Positions 52,762 through 62,239 of a stretch of DNA of 64,000 bases are shown here, one piece after another. Under the pieces are notes generated by a model that worked only from the letters and a program-made list of their open reading frames with translations, ran no database searches and was not told the DNA's origin. A program made the position numbers and the translations under genes. The stretch covers positions 124,001-188,000 of the forward strand of contig NZ_RCWE01000003.1 of the NCBI RefSeq assembly GCF_018448925.1. Reading direction: 5' to 3'. The stretch comes from Photorhabdus akhurstii. GTDB taxonomy: Bacteria > Pseudomonadota > Gammaproteobacteria > Enterobacterales > Enterobacteriaceae. Positions within the stretch are counted from its first letter, which is position 1, and every line of letters begins with the position of its first letter.

Positions 52762-54078
52762 ATGGATAAAATAAGAACGGTTGCTGAGACGTTGGCAATA
52801 TTACATCAATATCATCATCCGTTTGGCTTGGAGCGACAGCCAAAGCAACTTAAGACCTCTGACTTTGACGGGCCGGTAATATTCTCTAACGATCTGAAAA
52901 CGGCTACTGTGCCGCCTGCGTTTTTTACAGTACAAACGATACAAGAGCTGAAAGCACTCAACGGCGTGCCTGACAGTCAGTATAGCTCTGGAAAAATGGA
53001 ATCCCATCATCCGTTACCTGAACCGTTTTCTGCTGAACGGCTGGTAAACGTCCCGGCTAATCATATTGATTTATGCAAGGCCTTTAGTGCTTATATCTAT
53101 GGTGATTCTGCTTTGGTCAAAGATTATGAAGAAATGCTCAATGCTAAGCGTTTTCCGATGAAAGTTGCGTTCTACAGTGGCGACGAAATTACTATAAGTA
53201 AAGATAATCCATTGATTATCAGAGATAAAGATAACCGTGGCGAACCGGTTGTCTTAGTGTACAACAAGATAACTATTGAACCGGAAGGCAAAGTGATTTG
53301 CTACACCAATGGCAGGATTGAAGCAAATGTTATTCAAGGTAGCTCATATGACCTTACCAGTAGAGGGAAAGATGGAAAAGATGGTGCTGTTGGTACAAAT
53401 GGAAACAGTGGCGCTGATGGTGCTAAGGGTAATCCTGGGCTTCAGGATAAACATAAGTGTATAACGAACCCTTCACCAGGTTCTGATGGAACTCATGGTT
53501 CTTCGGGAGTGCGGGGAGCGGATGGCGAATCTGCTAAGGCGGGGGATAAACTAACTATTGCATGTCCTTATGTGAGAGGAACAGTAAATTTGTGGTCGGC
53601 GGGAGGTAATGGAGGTAATGGTGGTGATGGCGGTCATGGAGGTGATGGTGGTAAGGGGGGAAATGGGGGTTATGGCAGTTTCTTTGAGGTTATTGACTCT
53701 AATCATCGTCATATTACTACTAACTCACTGTGTCAGTCTGGGCTTGGAGGGAACGGAGGAAATGGAGGCGATGGCGGAGATGGGGGTAATGGAGGTCATA
53801 GTGGGGATGGGGGGGACATATATTTTAGCTATTCCGAAGGCGATCCGCGCATCAATTGTGGGGCATTCCAAGGTTTTGCGGGAGCGGGCGGTAGGCCGGG
53901 ATGGAGAGGGAAAGGCGGTGATGGCGGTTCTACATTAACTAATACTGGGAATGGAGGTACAACATCGAATATTACCGGAAAGTTCGGTCAAGCGGGTGTT
54001 GATGGAAAGTCGGGGGAGCCAGGAGAGCGAACAGGAAATGCGGGACGGATATATGTTAACGGCAAGTTGCAAAACTGA
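52762..54078 (+). CDS. Gly-rich repeat protein, paralogue 6
   Basis: 438 residues from ATG 52762. Near-twin of paralogue 5: VYNKITIEPEGKVICYTNGR, GKDGAVGTNGNSGADGAKGN, KLTIACPYVRGTVNLWSAGG. The non-Gly break differs (FFEVIDSNHRHITTNSLC), and the tail ends GRIYVNGKLQN. Differences concentrate in the breaks between Gly runs, suggesting diversification of exposed loops. Confidence 0.75.
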   Translation: MDKIRTVAETLAILHQYHHPFGLERQPKQLKTSDFDGPVIFSNDLKTATVPPAFFTVQTIQELKALNGVPDSQYSSGKMESHHPLPEPFSAERLVNVPANHIDLCKAFSAYIYGDSALVKDYEEMLNAKRFPMKVAFYSGDEITISKDNPLIIRDKDNRGEPVVLVYNKITIEPEGKVICYTNGRIEANVIQGSSYDLTSRGKDGKDGAVGTNGNSGADGAKGNPGLQDKHKCITNPSPGSDGTHGSSGVRGADGESAKAGDKLTIACPYVRGTVNLWSAGGNGGNGGDGGHGGDGGKGGNGGYGSFFEVIDSNHRHITTNSLCQSGLGGNGGNGGDGGDGGNGGHSGDGGDIYFSYSEGDPRINCGAFQGFAGAGGRPGWRGKGGDGGSTLTNTGNGGTTSNITGKFGQAGVDGKSGEPGERTGNAGRIYVNGKLQN

Positions 54079-54331
54079 TTGCGATAAAGAAAGTTTGTTT
54101 CCGTTTCCTAAATACAAACTGTTTGGAAATGAGTGAGCTAGAGTTTTCGCCTGTACCGCATTAGCTTATTAGGGATAGAGTGAGATTGACTACTATTAAT
54201 AGTGCAACGATTTGTAATAGTGCAACGATTTGGTTTAGCTGGCGATAAATAGCAATCTTGTTCCAGGCAATCCAATTTATTTGAACACAACGACAGAAGA
54301 CTTGGTATCTATACCAGCAGATACAGTGATT

Positions 54332-54425
54332 GAGGTGAATAATTTGGATGATGTTGTTAGAGTGTTAAGTTAGTGTTGGAACGTGCATCGTTGATTACCT
54401 ATCTAGTATTAAAACAACCGTAGTT
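54332..54425 (+). pseudogene. Decayed 3' end of a second PKS gene
   Basis: GAGGTGAATAATTTGGATGA followed by TGTTGTTAG matches the PKS at about 47714 (EANNLDDVISLL; here EVNNLDDVVRVL). After a deletion, GCATCGTTGATTACCTATC matches the PKS terminus (ELASLITYRL). The ACP between them is gone. It lies after paralogue 6 just as the intact PKS lies after paralogue 3. Confidence 0.65.
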
Positions 54426-54498
54426 TGTAGTTAATTCAGTGCACCATATGGTTAATGTGTGCACTGAATTCTGAACGCTCTCAAATTTTCGAGAAAAG

Positions 54499-55104
54499 TT
54501 ATTTCAACCAACCTTTCTTCTGTGCGGTTTCCAATTGCGGCAGCAGATACTGCCATAATTCAGGATAGACATCGGCAATAAATTTATTGTGGTTAATTAC
54601 TTGCTCAAAACGAATACCATCTTCTACCCAACTCTGCCCTTGATTATACAGATTCATCAGCATCGGCATGAGTCTATCCAGTGTAAGAGCAAAGCGGGCG
54701 TCTTGGCTTTCTTTGGCTTCATACTCTTGCCAAAGTGACATAAAATGACTTTTCTGTGGTTCGGGGAGTAAACCAAAAAGACGGTGGGCGGCTTTGACTT
54801 CCTGTTCATGAATGGCCTCACGGGCTGCTAAATCGTAAACCATCACATCACCCGCATCAATTTCTACAATATCGTGAATTAATGCCATTTGAATAACCCG
54901 CTGGATATCCACCCCTTTTACATAGGGCGCAAAACTCATTGCGGCGATAGCAAAATGCCAACTATGCTCGGCTGAATTTTCCCGGCGATAGTTATCCAGC
55001 AACTTAGTTCGTCGCTGAACCTTTTTCAGCTTATCCAGCTCCATCAAAAAACCGATGACATTCGTAAAAGGGCCAAAATCAACGGTAGGTACTGCTAACG
55101 ACAT
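54499..55104 (-). CDS. HD-domain phosphohydrolase (YfbR/HDDC2-like)
   Basis: 201 residues. HD-type metal site: ENSAEHSWHFAIAAM (His) and MALIHDIVEIDAGDVMVYD (His-Asp), with LDRLMPMLMNL supplying the last Asp. Related proteins dephosphorylate (deoxy)nucleoside monophosphates, but the substrate here is unknown. It lies 14 nt downstream of ygfZ on the same strand, so it is probably cotranscribed. Confidence 0.75.
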   Translation of the reverse strand: MSLAVPTVDFGPFTNVIGFLMELDKLKKVQRRTKLLDNYRRENSAEHSWHFAIAAMSFAPYVKGVDIQRVIQMALIHDIVEIDAGDVMVYDLAAREAIHEQEVKAAHRLFGLLPEPQKSHFMSLWQEYEAKESQDARFALTLDRLMPMLMNLYNQGQSWVEDGIRFEQVINHNKFIADVYPELWQYLLPQLETAQKKGWLK

Positions 55105-55118
55105 ATAAACCTCATCAA

Positions 55119-56108
55119 TTATTTTTCTTCATCGAGAGAATAAGGCAGAGGCTGAATGGCGAGTGAATGCCCTTCATCGTCACGGACACGGAATACACTG
55201 TGGCTTTCCATATCATTATTCATGACAACTTGTACCCAGACACTATTATCATTCAGCTTAACGGCAGCCAAAACGGTACCGGTTCTCCGCCACTTATCTC
55301 CTAATTGCCATTCCAAATCATCTCCAGCCATAGGAGTTTTGGTAGCACTGCCCGCCAGCCAGTACATAGCGCGTTTATTGGCGCCGCGATATTTGGCGCG
55401 GGCCACCATTTCCTGACCGGTATAACACCCTTTTTTAAAACAGATACTTCCTGCCAATGCCTGGAGGTTAGTTGCTTGAGGAATAAATTGCGCGCTATTT
55501 GCGGCATCAATGACCGGGAAACCAGCTTCAATATCCAGAGCTAACCACTGTTCGCTGTTATTAAGCTGAGCTTGAAGTTTTTCTGTTAATTGTTCAGCGG
55601 TTGCGGTGTTTGTTACCAAGAGGAAACGTTCAGACGGCAAGGTAAAATGGAGCAAAGTCGTAGTTTCATGTTCAACGACAGCATTATCGGCATCGGGTAG
55701 TGTTGGGAAAATATTATTTAGCGCCTCGCGGCAGTTTTTACCTGCAACACCGAGCAATACCGCGTTTTCATCTTGAACTAGTGTAATTTTAGAGAATACG
55801 GCATATTTTTTCAGTTCTGTAAACTGGTTTTCCAACACACTGCGACGTTCAATATAAGCAAGGCTTTCACCACGATGGAAGAGGCGCAGATTACTCCACA
55901 TTTTGCCTTTTGCATCACAATGCGCACTAAGTACATGCTGATTCGTTGCAAGTGCGGAAATATCTGCTGTAACCTGACTGTGTAGATATTTTTCTGTATC
56001 CGGTCCAGTTGCGGTTATCAGGCCCCAGTCATCCAGTGATATTAATGTCAGGGGAAGGGTTGATGAAGACGATGGAGATTGTGAAGAGAACGGAGTTTTA
56101 TAAGCCAT
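55119..56108 (-). CDS. ygfZ: tRNA-modifying protein YgfZ (folate-binding, Fe-S cluster maintenance)
   Basis: 329 residues with the diagnostic [17 protein letters not shown] motif. It is a GcvT-like folate-binding fold, needed for MiaB-dependent tRNA thiomodification and Fe-S repair in E. coli. The N-terminal [20 protein letters not shown] and QVTADISAL fit. Divergent from sdhE, as in other Enterobacterales. Confidence 0.9.
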   Translation of the reverse strand: MAYKTPFSSQSPSSSSTLPLTLISLDDWGLITATGPDTEKYLHSQVTADISALATNQHVLSAHCDAKGKMWSNLRLFHRGESLAYIERRSVLENQFTELKKYAVFSKITLVQDENAVLLGVAGKNCREALNNIFPTLPDADNAVVEHETTTLLHFTLPSERFLLVTNTATAEQLTEKLQAQLNNSEQWLALDIEAGFPVIDAANSAQFIPQATNLQALAGSICFKKGCYTGQEMVARAKYRGANKRAMYWLAGSATKTPMAGDDLEWQLGDKWRRTGTVLAAVKLNDNSVWVQVVMNNDMESHSVFRVRDDEGHSLAIQPLPYSLDEEK

Positions 56109-56286
56109 GACACATCCTGCCAGTCAGATATTTGAGCCAATGATGCATCAATGGTAAAAGAGCTGAGGCACAATGCAAGTAGTTATTATTGCTATTAGCT
56201 GGCATGATGCATGAGTTTGCCGGGCGAACTTAATGGCTAATGGCGTTAAAACTAACAATGAGAATTAAAAAGGGGATTTTCTGAAC

Positions 56287-56553
56287 ATGGATATTGATAA
56301 TAAAGCACGTATTCATTGGGCATGTCGACGTGGAATGCGTGAGCTGGATATTTCAATTATGCCGTTTTTTGAGTATGAATATGACTCACTCAGTGATGAT
56401 GATAAACGACTTTTTATTCGTTTGCTTGAATGTGCTGATCCTGATCTATTTAACTGGTTGATGAATCATGGACGCCCGGCAGATGAAGAGCTATTTCGCA
56501 TGATTAAACTTATTCAGAATAGAAATAAAGATCGTGGTCCTGTGGAGGTGTGA
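56287..56553 (+). CDS. sdhE: Succinate dehydrogenase flavinylation factor SdhE
   Basis: 88 residues with the conserved [19 protein letters not shown] (RGxxE) surface used to flavinylate SdhA/FrdA, and [11 protein letters not shown] near the C-terminus. Overlaps ygfX by 20 nt; usual enterobacterial pair. Confidence 0.95.
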   Translation: MDIDNKARIHWACRRGMRELDISIMPFFEYEYDSLSDDDKRLFIRLLECADPDLFNWLMNHGRPADEELFRMIKLIQNRNKDRGPVEV

Positions 56554-56950
56554 TCTCAGGGTATCTTGGCATACCCAGTTAATTTCCACCTGTGTTCATG
56601 GTGTAATCGCGCTTATCGTGCTACTTGCCCCGTGGCCTGCGGATGGCGCTATTTTCTGGATTTTCTGGCTTCCTTTAGTCCTGTTGATTATTGCCAGTTG
56701 GGGGCGTAGCCAGAAAAATATCCGTAAATCACAAGGGCTTTTAGTTCTGTTCAGTGATAATAAGTTGCAATGGAAGAAACACGAGTGGCGAATTATCCGG
56801 CGCCCGTGGTTATGTCGCTATGGCATATTAATTACGGCTCAATCTTTTTATAACCAGAAAAAAATCCGTTTATGGGTTGCATCCGATGGTATGTCACAGG
56901 ATGAATGGAGGCATATTAATCAACTGTTGTTGCAATATCCTGATATCTGA
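56534..56950 (+). CDS. ygfX: Membrane protein YgfX
   Basis: 138 residues from GTG 56534 ([14 protein letters not shown]), matching the E. coli YgfX start. Two membrane segments near the N-terminus ([34 protein letters not shown]), then a basic cytoplasmic domain. Partner of sdhE (also described as CptA/CptB toxin-antitoxin in E. coli). Confidence 0.9.
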   Translation: MVLWRCDLRVSWHTQLISTCVHGVIALIVLLAPWPADGAIFWIFWLPLVLLIIASWGRSQKNIRKSQGLLVLFSDNKLQWKKHEWRIIRRPWLCRYGILITAQSFYNQKKIRLWVASDGMSQDEWRHINQLLLQYPDI

Positions 56951-56972
56951 TTGAGCTGAAGTTTTTCTGAAT

Positions 56973-57494
56973 TTAAAGTAGAGGCTCCATTTCTTGCAGG
57001 ATTTGCATACACCATTGCGATAAACGATCATCAGTTTGTTCATACTGGTTTACGTCATCTAATGCCAGCCCGACAAATTGTGTGCCATTATCCGTTAATG
57101 GTTTCGGGCTGGTAAATTCATAGCCTTCGGTTGGCCAGAAGCCAATGAAATGGACACCTGAAGGGCGTAAATGGTGATATAGCATACCGAGAGCGTCAAG
57201 AAACCAATCGCTATAATCAATTTGATCGCCCATACCATACATGGCGACGATTTTCCCCTGTAAATCGAGGGAAGGAATTTGCTCCCAAATATCCAACCAA
57301 TCTTCCTGTAATTCGCCAAAATCCCATGTCGGAATGCCAAGAATCAGTACAGCGTACTCTTCCATTAATTCAGGTGTTGTCTCTTTGATATTGTGGAGAT
57401 CAACTAAATCTTCACCGAGGATATCGCGAATTTTCTCTGCTACCATTTCGGTGTAGCAGGTGCTGGAGCCGTAAAAAAGACCAATCTTCATCAT
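56973..57494 (-). CDS. fldB: Flavodoxin FldB
   Basis: 173 residues. FMN phosphate loop [33 protein letters not shown] and [18 protein letters not shown]. Flavodoxin electron carrier; the place next to xerD is the E. coli arrangement. Confidence 0.95.
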   Translation of the reverse strand: MMKIGLFYGSSTCYTEMVAEKIRDILGEDLVDLHNIKETTPELMEEYAVLILGIPTWDFGELQEDWLDIWEQIPSLDLQGKIVAMYGMGDQIDYSDWFLDALGMLYHHLRPSGVHFIGFWPTEGYEFTSPKPLTDNGTQFVGLALDDVNQYEQTDDRLSQWCMQILQEMEPLL

Positions 57495-57598
57495 TAATCA
57501 TTATGGTTTTTGAATATCTGGATTGGCATTGTAACAGAATAATTGCTTTTTCAGGCATAATAGCCGACAGAGATGTGCAGATTTAAGGGAAGTATTTC

Positions 57599-58510
57599 GT
57601 GTCAAAACAACCAACTCAGTTGACTAATCCACTGATAGAACAATTTCTTGATGCTATCTGGTTGGAACATGATCTCGCGGAAAATACGCTTGCTTCTTAC
57701 CGGCTGGATTTACAAGCACTGGATAACTGGTTGATACATCATGGTCATAATTTATTATCTGTCCAGACGATAGATTTGCACTCTTTTCTGGCGGAACGCA
57801 TGGATGGCGGGTATAAAGCCAGTAGCTCGGCGCGTTTACTCAGTGCTATGCGCCAGTTGTTTCTCTATTTTTATCGGGAAAAAATGCGGGAAGATGATCC
57901 GACAGCGCTTTTGTCCGCACCGAAATTACCAAAGCGATTGCCTAAAGATTTGAGTGAAAAGCAGGTCGAGGATCTACTTAATGCGCCCTGTACAGATCAA
58001 CCGGTGGAGCTAAGGGATAAAGCGATGCTTGAAGTGCTTTATGCCTGTGGTTTGCGAGTATCTGAGCTAGTAGGGTTGACCCTTTCCGATGTCAGCTTGC
58101 GTCAAGGCGTGGTGAGAGTGATTGGTAAAGGGAATAAAGAACGGTTAGTACCTTTAGGGGAAGAGGCGATTTACTGGCTAGAGCATTATATGGAGTATGG
58201 AAGAGCCGGGTTACTGAATGGCGCAACGCTGGATGTGCTTTTTCCTAGCAAACGGGGGCGACAAATGACCCGGCAGACTTTCTGGCATCGTATTAAACAT
58301 TATGCGCTGTTGGCTGGAATCGATACTGAACGGTTATCTCCCCATGTTTTGCGTCACGCATTTGCCACACATTTGCTTAATCATGGCGCTGATTTGCGAG
58401 TTGTGCAGATGTTATTGGGGCATAGTGATCTATCCACAACACAAATATATACTCATGTAGCAACAGAACGGCTTAAATTGCTACATCAACAACATCATCC
58501 GCGTGGGTGA
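57599..58510 (+). CDS. xerD: Site-specific tyrosine recombinase XerD
   Basis: 303 residues from GTG 57599. Core-binding N-terminus (FLDAIWLEHDLAENTLASYR). Catalytic residues in ACGLRVSELVGLTLSDVSL, HVLRHAFATHLL, LLGHSDLSTTQIYTHV (R-H-R-H-Y). It resolves chromosome dimers at dif with XerC. First gene of xerD-dsbC-recJ. Confidence 0.95.
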   Translation: MSKQPTQLTNPLIEQFLDAIWLEHDLAENTLASYRLDLQALDNWLIHHGHNLLSVQTIDLHSFLAERMDGGYKASSSARLLSAMRQLFLYFYREKMREDDPTALLSAPKLPKRLPKDLSEKQVEDLLNAPCTDQPVELRDKAMLEVLYACGLRVSELVGLTLSDVSLRQGVVRVIGKGNKERLVPLGEEAIYWLEHYMEYGRAGLLNGATLDVLFPSKRGRQMTRQTFWHRIKHYALLAGIDTERLSPHVLRHAFATHLLNHGADLRVVQMLLGHSDLSTTQIYTHVATERLKLLHQQHHPRG

Positions 58511-58533
58511 GCACGGATTTAAAGGAACCGAAA

Positions 58534-59235
58534 ATGAAAAAAAGCGTGTTATGTTTCCCTCTGTTACTGGCCTGGTTTAGCGGAAATGCGCTTGCTGATG
58601 ATGATGCTGTCCATAGAACGATGCAGAAACTAGGGATAAAAGCAGAAAACATCCAGCCATCGCCTATTGTTGGTTTAAATACGGTAGTGACCGAGCAAGG
58701 GATCATTTATCTCTCTGATGACGGGAAATATTTATTGCAAGGGCCAATTTATGATGTCAGTGGCAGCTCTCCTGTGAATGTCAGTAATCAATTGTTGATG
58801 AAAAAGCTGGAAGCAATGACAGATCAAATGATTATCTACAAAGCGCCAAAAGAGAAGCATGTCGTTACCGTTTTCACGGATATTACCTGTGGTTACTGCC
58901 ATAAATTGCATGAAAACATGCAAGAGTACAATAAACTGGGTATTACTGTGCGTTATCTGGCGTTCCCCCGTCAGGGTATGCAGCACCAATCTGCTAAAGA
59001 TATGCAATCTATCTGGTGTAGCGCAACACCGCAGAAATCATTGGATGCTGCGTTTAAAGATGGAGATGTTTCGCCAATCAAGAGCTGTAAAGTGGATATT
59101 GCTAACCATTACAAATTGGGTCTCCAGTTTGGCGTCCAGGGAACGCCGGCGATTATCCTTAAGGATGGCAGTCTGTTAGGTGGATATATGCCGCCAGAGG
59201 CTTTGGCAGCGGCATTGGCGCAACGTGGTAAATAA
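58534..59235 (+). CDS. dsbC: Periplasmic disulfide isomerase DsbC
   Basis: 233 residues from ATG 58534 (chosen over GTG 58507, since the signal peptide KKSVLCFPLLLAWFSGNALA begins there). Active site TDITCGYCHKLH, cis-Pro loop FGVQGTPAIILKDG, and N-terminal dimerisation domain. Sits 24 nt after xerD. Confidence 0.95.
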   Translation: MKKSVLCFPLLLAWFSGNALADDDAVHRTMQKLGIKAENIQPSPIVGLNTVVTEQGIIYLSDDGKYLLQGPIYDVSGSSPVNVSNQLLMKKLEAMTDQMIIYKAPKEKHVVTVFTDITCGYCHKLHENMQEYNKLGITVRYLAFPRQGMQHQSAKDMQSIWCSATPQKSLDAAFKDGDVSPIKSCKVDIANHYKLGLQFGVQGTPAIILKDGSLLGGYMPPEALAAALAQRGK

Positions 59236-59240
59236 GTTTA

Positions 59241-60974
59241 GTGAATATTGAAACACAACTCCGCCGCCGCCCGGTGGTGGATGACAGTCATCTTCCACAA
59301 CAGATTCATCCATTACTGCGTCGTTTGTATGCCATTCGTGGTATCCAGCAAGCGAATGAATTGGAACGTGGCGTTCAAGGCTTATTGAATTACCAGCATT
59401 TGAGTGGCGTGGAACAGGCGGTGGCGCTCTTGTTGACAGCACTTCATGAACACTGGCGTATTGTTATTGTCGGTGATTTTGATGCTGATGGGGCAACGAG
59501 CACGGCATTGGCGATCCGATCGTTACGCTCGATGGGATATCGCCATCTGGATTATCTGGTGCCAAATCGTTTTGACGATGGTTATGGTTTAAGCCCGCAG
59601 GTGGTGGAAGAGGTCGTCAAAAAAGGCGCTGACCTAATTATTACCGTGGATAATGGTATCTCTTCCCATGAAGGAGTTGCGGCTGCTCATCAGCACCGTA
59701 TGAAAGTAATTGTTACGGATCACCACTTGCCGGGCGATATTTTGCCGGCTGCCGATGCCATTATTAATCCCAATTTATCCGATTGCTCTTTCCCATCTAA
59801 ATCTTTGGCAGGGGTTGGCGTTACGTTTTATCTGATGTCGGCTTTAAGGGCGGCATTGAGAAAAGATCAGTGGTTTGAAAAGCAAGGAATTGCTCTGCCG
59901 AATCTGGCAGAAATGTTGGATTTGGTTGCGTTAGGTACGGTTGCCGATGTTGTACCTTTGGATGCCAATAACCGGATTCTGGTTTATCAGGGATTGAATC
60001 GCATTCGTGCAGGGCGTTGCTGTGCGGGAATTCGGGCATTATTGGAAGTTTCCAAACGTGATGCCTATAAGCTAGCAGCCAGTGACTTAGGTTTTTTTCT
60101 GGGGCCAAGACTGAATGCCGCCGGTCGCCTCGATGATATGTCCATTGGCGTCACTTTATTGCTAACTGACGACATGGCAAAGGCGCGCCAGATAGCTTGC
60201 GAACTGGACAGTCTTAACCATACCCGGCGTGAAATAGAGCAGGGAATGCAGCAAGAAGCCCTGCAAATCTGTGACAAACTTGAACGTACCAGCACTGAGC
60301 TGCCTTATGGGCTGGCGCTTTATCATCCAGAATGGCATCAGGGAGTCGTCGGCATTCTGGCTTCTCGCATTAAAGAACGTTTTCATCGGCCTGTGATCGC
60401 TTTCGCACCGGCAGGGGACGGTATTTTGAAAGGTTCTGGTCGTTCAGTGCAGGGGTTGCATATGCGTGATGCGCTTGAACGGCTTGATACGTTGCATCCG
60501 GGGTTGATACTTAAGTTTGGCGGTCACGCAATGGCTGCCGGTTTGTCACTTGAGCAGGATAAATTTGAACAATTTCAGCATCACTTTTCTGCGTTAATGG
60601 CGGATTGGTTAGATATTTCGCAACTTGAAGGTGTTATCTGGAGTGATGGTGAACTAGCGATCAATGAACTGTCGTTGGACATTGCAGAGATGTTGCGTGA
60701 TGGCGGTCCTTGGGGGCAGGCATTCCCGGAGCCGGTTTTTGACGGAAAATTCAAACTACTGCAACAGCGCATTGTTGGAGAACGTCATTTAAAGGTGATA
60801 GTGGAGCCATTAAACGGTGGCCCGATGCTAGACGGGATCGCGTTCAATATCGATCCTACCCGCTGGCCGGATAACAGTGTCCGTGAAGTAGAACTTGCCT
60901 ATAAACTGGATATTAATGAATTTCGTGGCAACCGTAATGTACAGCTTTTGATCCAACATCTCTGGCCTTATTAA
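59241..60974 (+). CDS. recJ: Single-strand-specific 5'-3' exonuclease RecJ
   Basis: 577 residues from GTG 59241, 6 nt after dsbC. DHH phosphoesterase motifs: VIVGDFDADGATSTALAIRS, LIITVDNGISSHEG, VIVTDHHLPGD, VALGTVADVVPLD and DHHA1 FGGHAMAAGLSL. Functions in recombination and mismatch repair. Confidence 0.95.
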   Translation: MNIETQLRRRPVVDDSHLPQQIHPLLRRLYAIRGIQQANELERGVQGLLNYQHLSGVEQAVALLLTALHEHWRIVIVGDFDADGATSTALAIRSLRSMGYRHLDYLVPNRFDDGYGLSPQVVEEVVKKGADLIITVDNGISSHEGVAAAHQHRMKVIVTDHHLPGDILPAADAIINPNLSDCSFPSKSLAGVGVTFYLMSALRAALRKDQWFEKQGIALPNLAEMLDLVALGTVADVVPLDANNRILVYQGLNRIRAGRCCAGIRALLEVSKRDAYKLAASDLGFFLGPRLNAAGRLDDMSIGVTLLLTDDMAKARQIACELDSLNHTRREIEQGMQQEALQICDKLERTSTELPYGLALYHPEWHQGVVGILASRIKERFHRPVIAFAPAGDGILKGSGRSVQGLHMRDALERLDTLHPGLILKFGGHAMAAGLSLEQDKFEQFQHHFSALMADWLDISQLEGVIWSDGELAINELSLDIAEMLRDGGPWGQAFPEPVFDGKFKLLQQRIVGERHLKVIVEPLNGGPMLDGIAFNIDPTRWPDNSVREVELAYKLDINEFRGNRNVQLLIQHLWPY

Positions 60975-61131
60975 CCGCGTGATCAGTAGGTAGCCAGTTA
61001 TTGTCATGTACGCTTGTATGAATGCGTGACAAATCTGTTGAAATGCTATAAACCCTGTGTCGAATCCGCTACAATATGCGGTTCGAAAATTATCCATTTA
61101 TCTACGACTACACAACGTAAGACACGAAAAT

Positions 61132-62230
61132 ATGTTTGAAATTAATCCGGTAAAAAACCACATTCAGGACCTGTCTGAACGGACAACGGTTCTGAGGGGG
61201 TATCTTTGACTATGATGCCAAGAAAGAACGCTTAGAAGAAGTTAATGCTGAATTGGAACAGCCTGATGTTTGGAATGAACCGGAGCGAGCACAGGCTTTG
61301 GGTAAAGAGCGCTCTTCACTGGAAGGGATTGTTGAGACTATCGATCAGCTTGAGCAAGGTCTGGAAGATGTACAGGGCCTGCTGGAATTGGCAGTAGAAG
61401 CTGACGATGAAGAGACTTTTAATGAAGCAGTGGTAGAGCTGGGACAGCTTGAAGACAAGTTGGGTGAGTTAGAATTTCGCCGTATGTTTTCTGGTGAGTA
61501 TGACAGTGCGGACTGTTATCTTGACTTGCAGGCCGGCTCTGGCGGCACCGAGGCTCAGGATTGGGCAAGTATGCTGATGCGTATGTATCTGCGTTGGGCT
61601 GAATCCAAAGGTTTTAAAACTGAAATCATTGAAGAATCAGATGGTGAAGTTGCTGGCTTGAAATCAGCGACTATCAAGATCATGGGTGATTATGCTTATG
61701 GTTGGTTGCGTACTGAAACTGGTGTGCACCGTTTGGTACGTAAAAGCCCATTTGATTCTGGCGGTCGTCGCCATACTTCATTCAGTTCTGCTTTCATCTA
61801 TCCCGAAGTGGATGATGATATCGATATTGAAATTAACCCGGCGGACTTACGTATCGACGTTTATCGCGCATCCGGCGCGGGTGGTCAGCACGTTAACAAA
61901 ACAGAATCTGCGGTGCGTATTACCCATATTCCAACCAACATTGTGACTCAGTGTCAGAATGATCGTTCTCAGCATAAAAACAAAGACCAGGCGATGAAAC
62001 AGCTAAAAGCGAAGCTGTATGAACTGGAAATGCAGAAAAAGAACGCCAATAAACAGGAAATGGAAGAGAATAAATCCGATATTGGTTGGGGTAGTCAGAT
62101 TCGCTCTTATGTTCTGGATGACTCACGCATCAAAGATTTGCGCACCGGCGTTGAAACACGTAATACACAAGCGGTGCTGGATGGCGATCTCGATAAATTC
62201 ATTGAAGCAAGCCTTAAAGCTGGCTTATGA
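61132..62230 (+). CDS. prfB: Peptide chain release factor 2 with programmed +1 frameshift
   Basis: ATG 61132; 25 codons then CTT TGA C (UGA at 61207-61209) with an AGGGGG Shine-Dalgarno-like stimulator just upstream. A +1 shift continues as [20 protein letters not shown] to give 365 residues. SPF anticodon-like tripeptide in RKSPFDSGG and GGQ in [15 protein letters not shown]. The frameshift autoregulates RF2. Operon with lysS. Confidence 0.95.
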
Positions 62231-62239
62231 GGAACTAAA

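Noticed and set aside
37198-54078. CRISPR-like or minisatellite array reading of the Gly-rich regions
   Set aside because: Repeats are codon-level GGN triplets inside long open frames, with no constant repeat/spacer structure.
61207-61209. Apparent nonsense codon in prfB
   Set aside because: This is the universal programmed +1 frameshift site (CTT TGA C with upstream AGGGGG), not a mutation.
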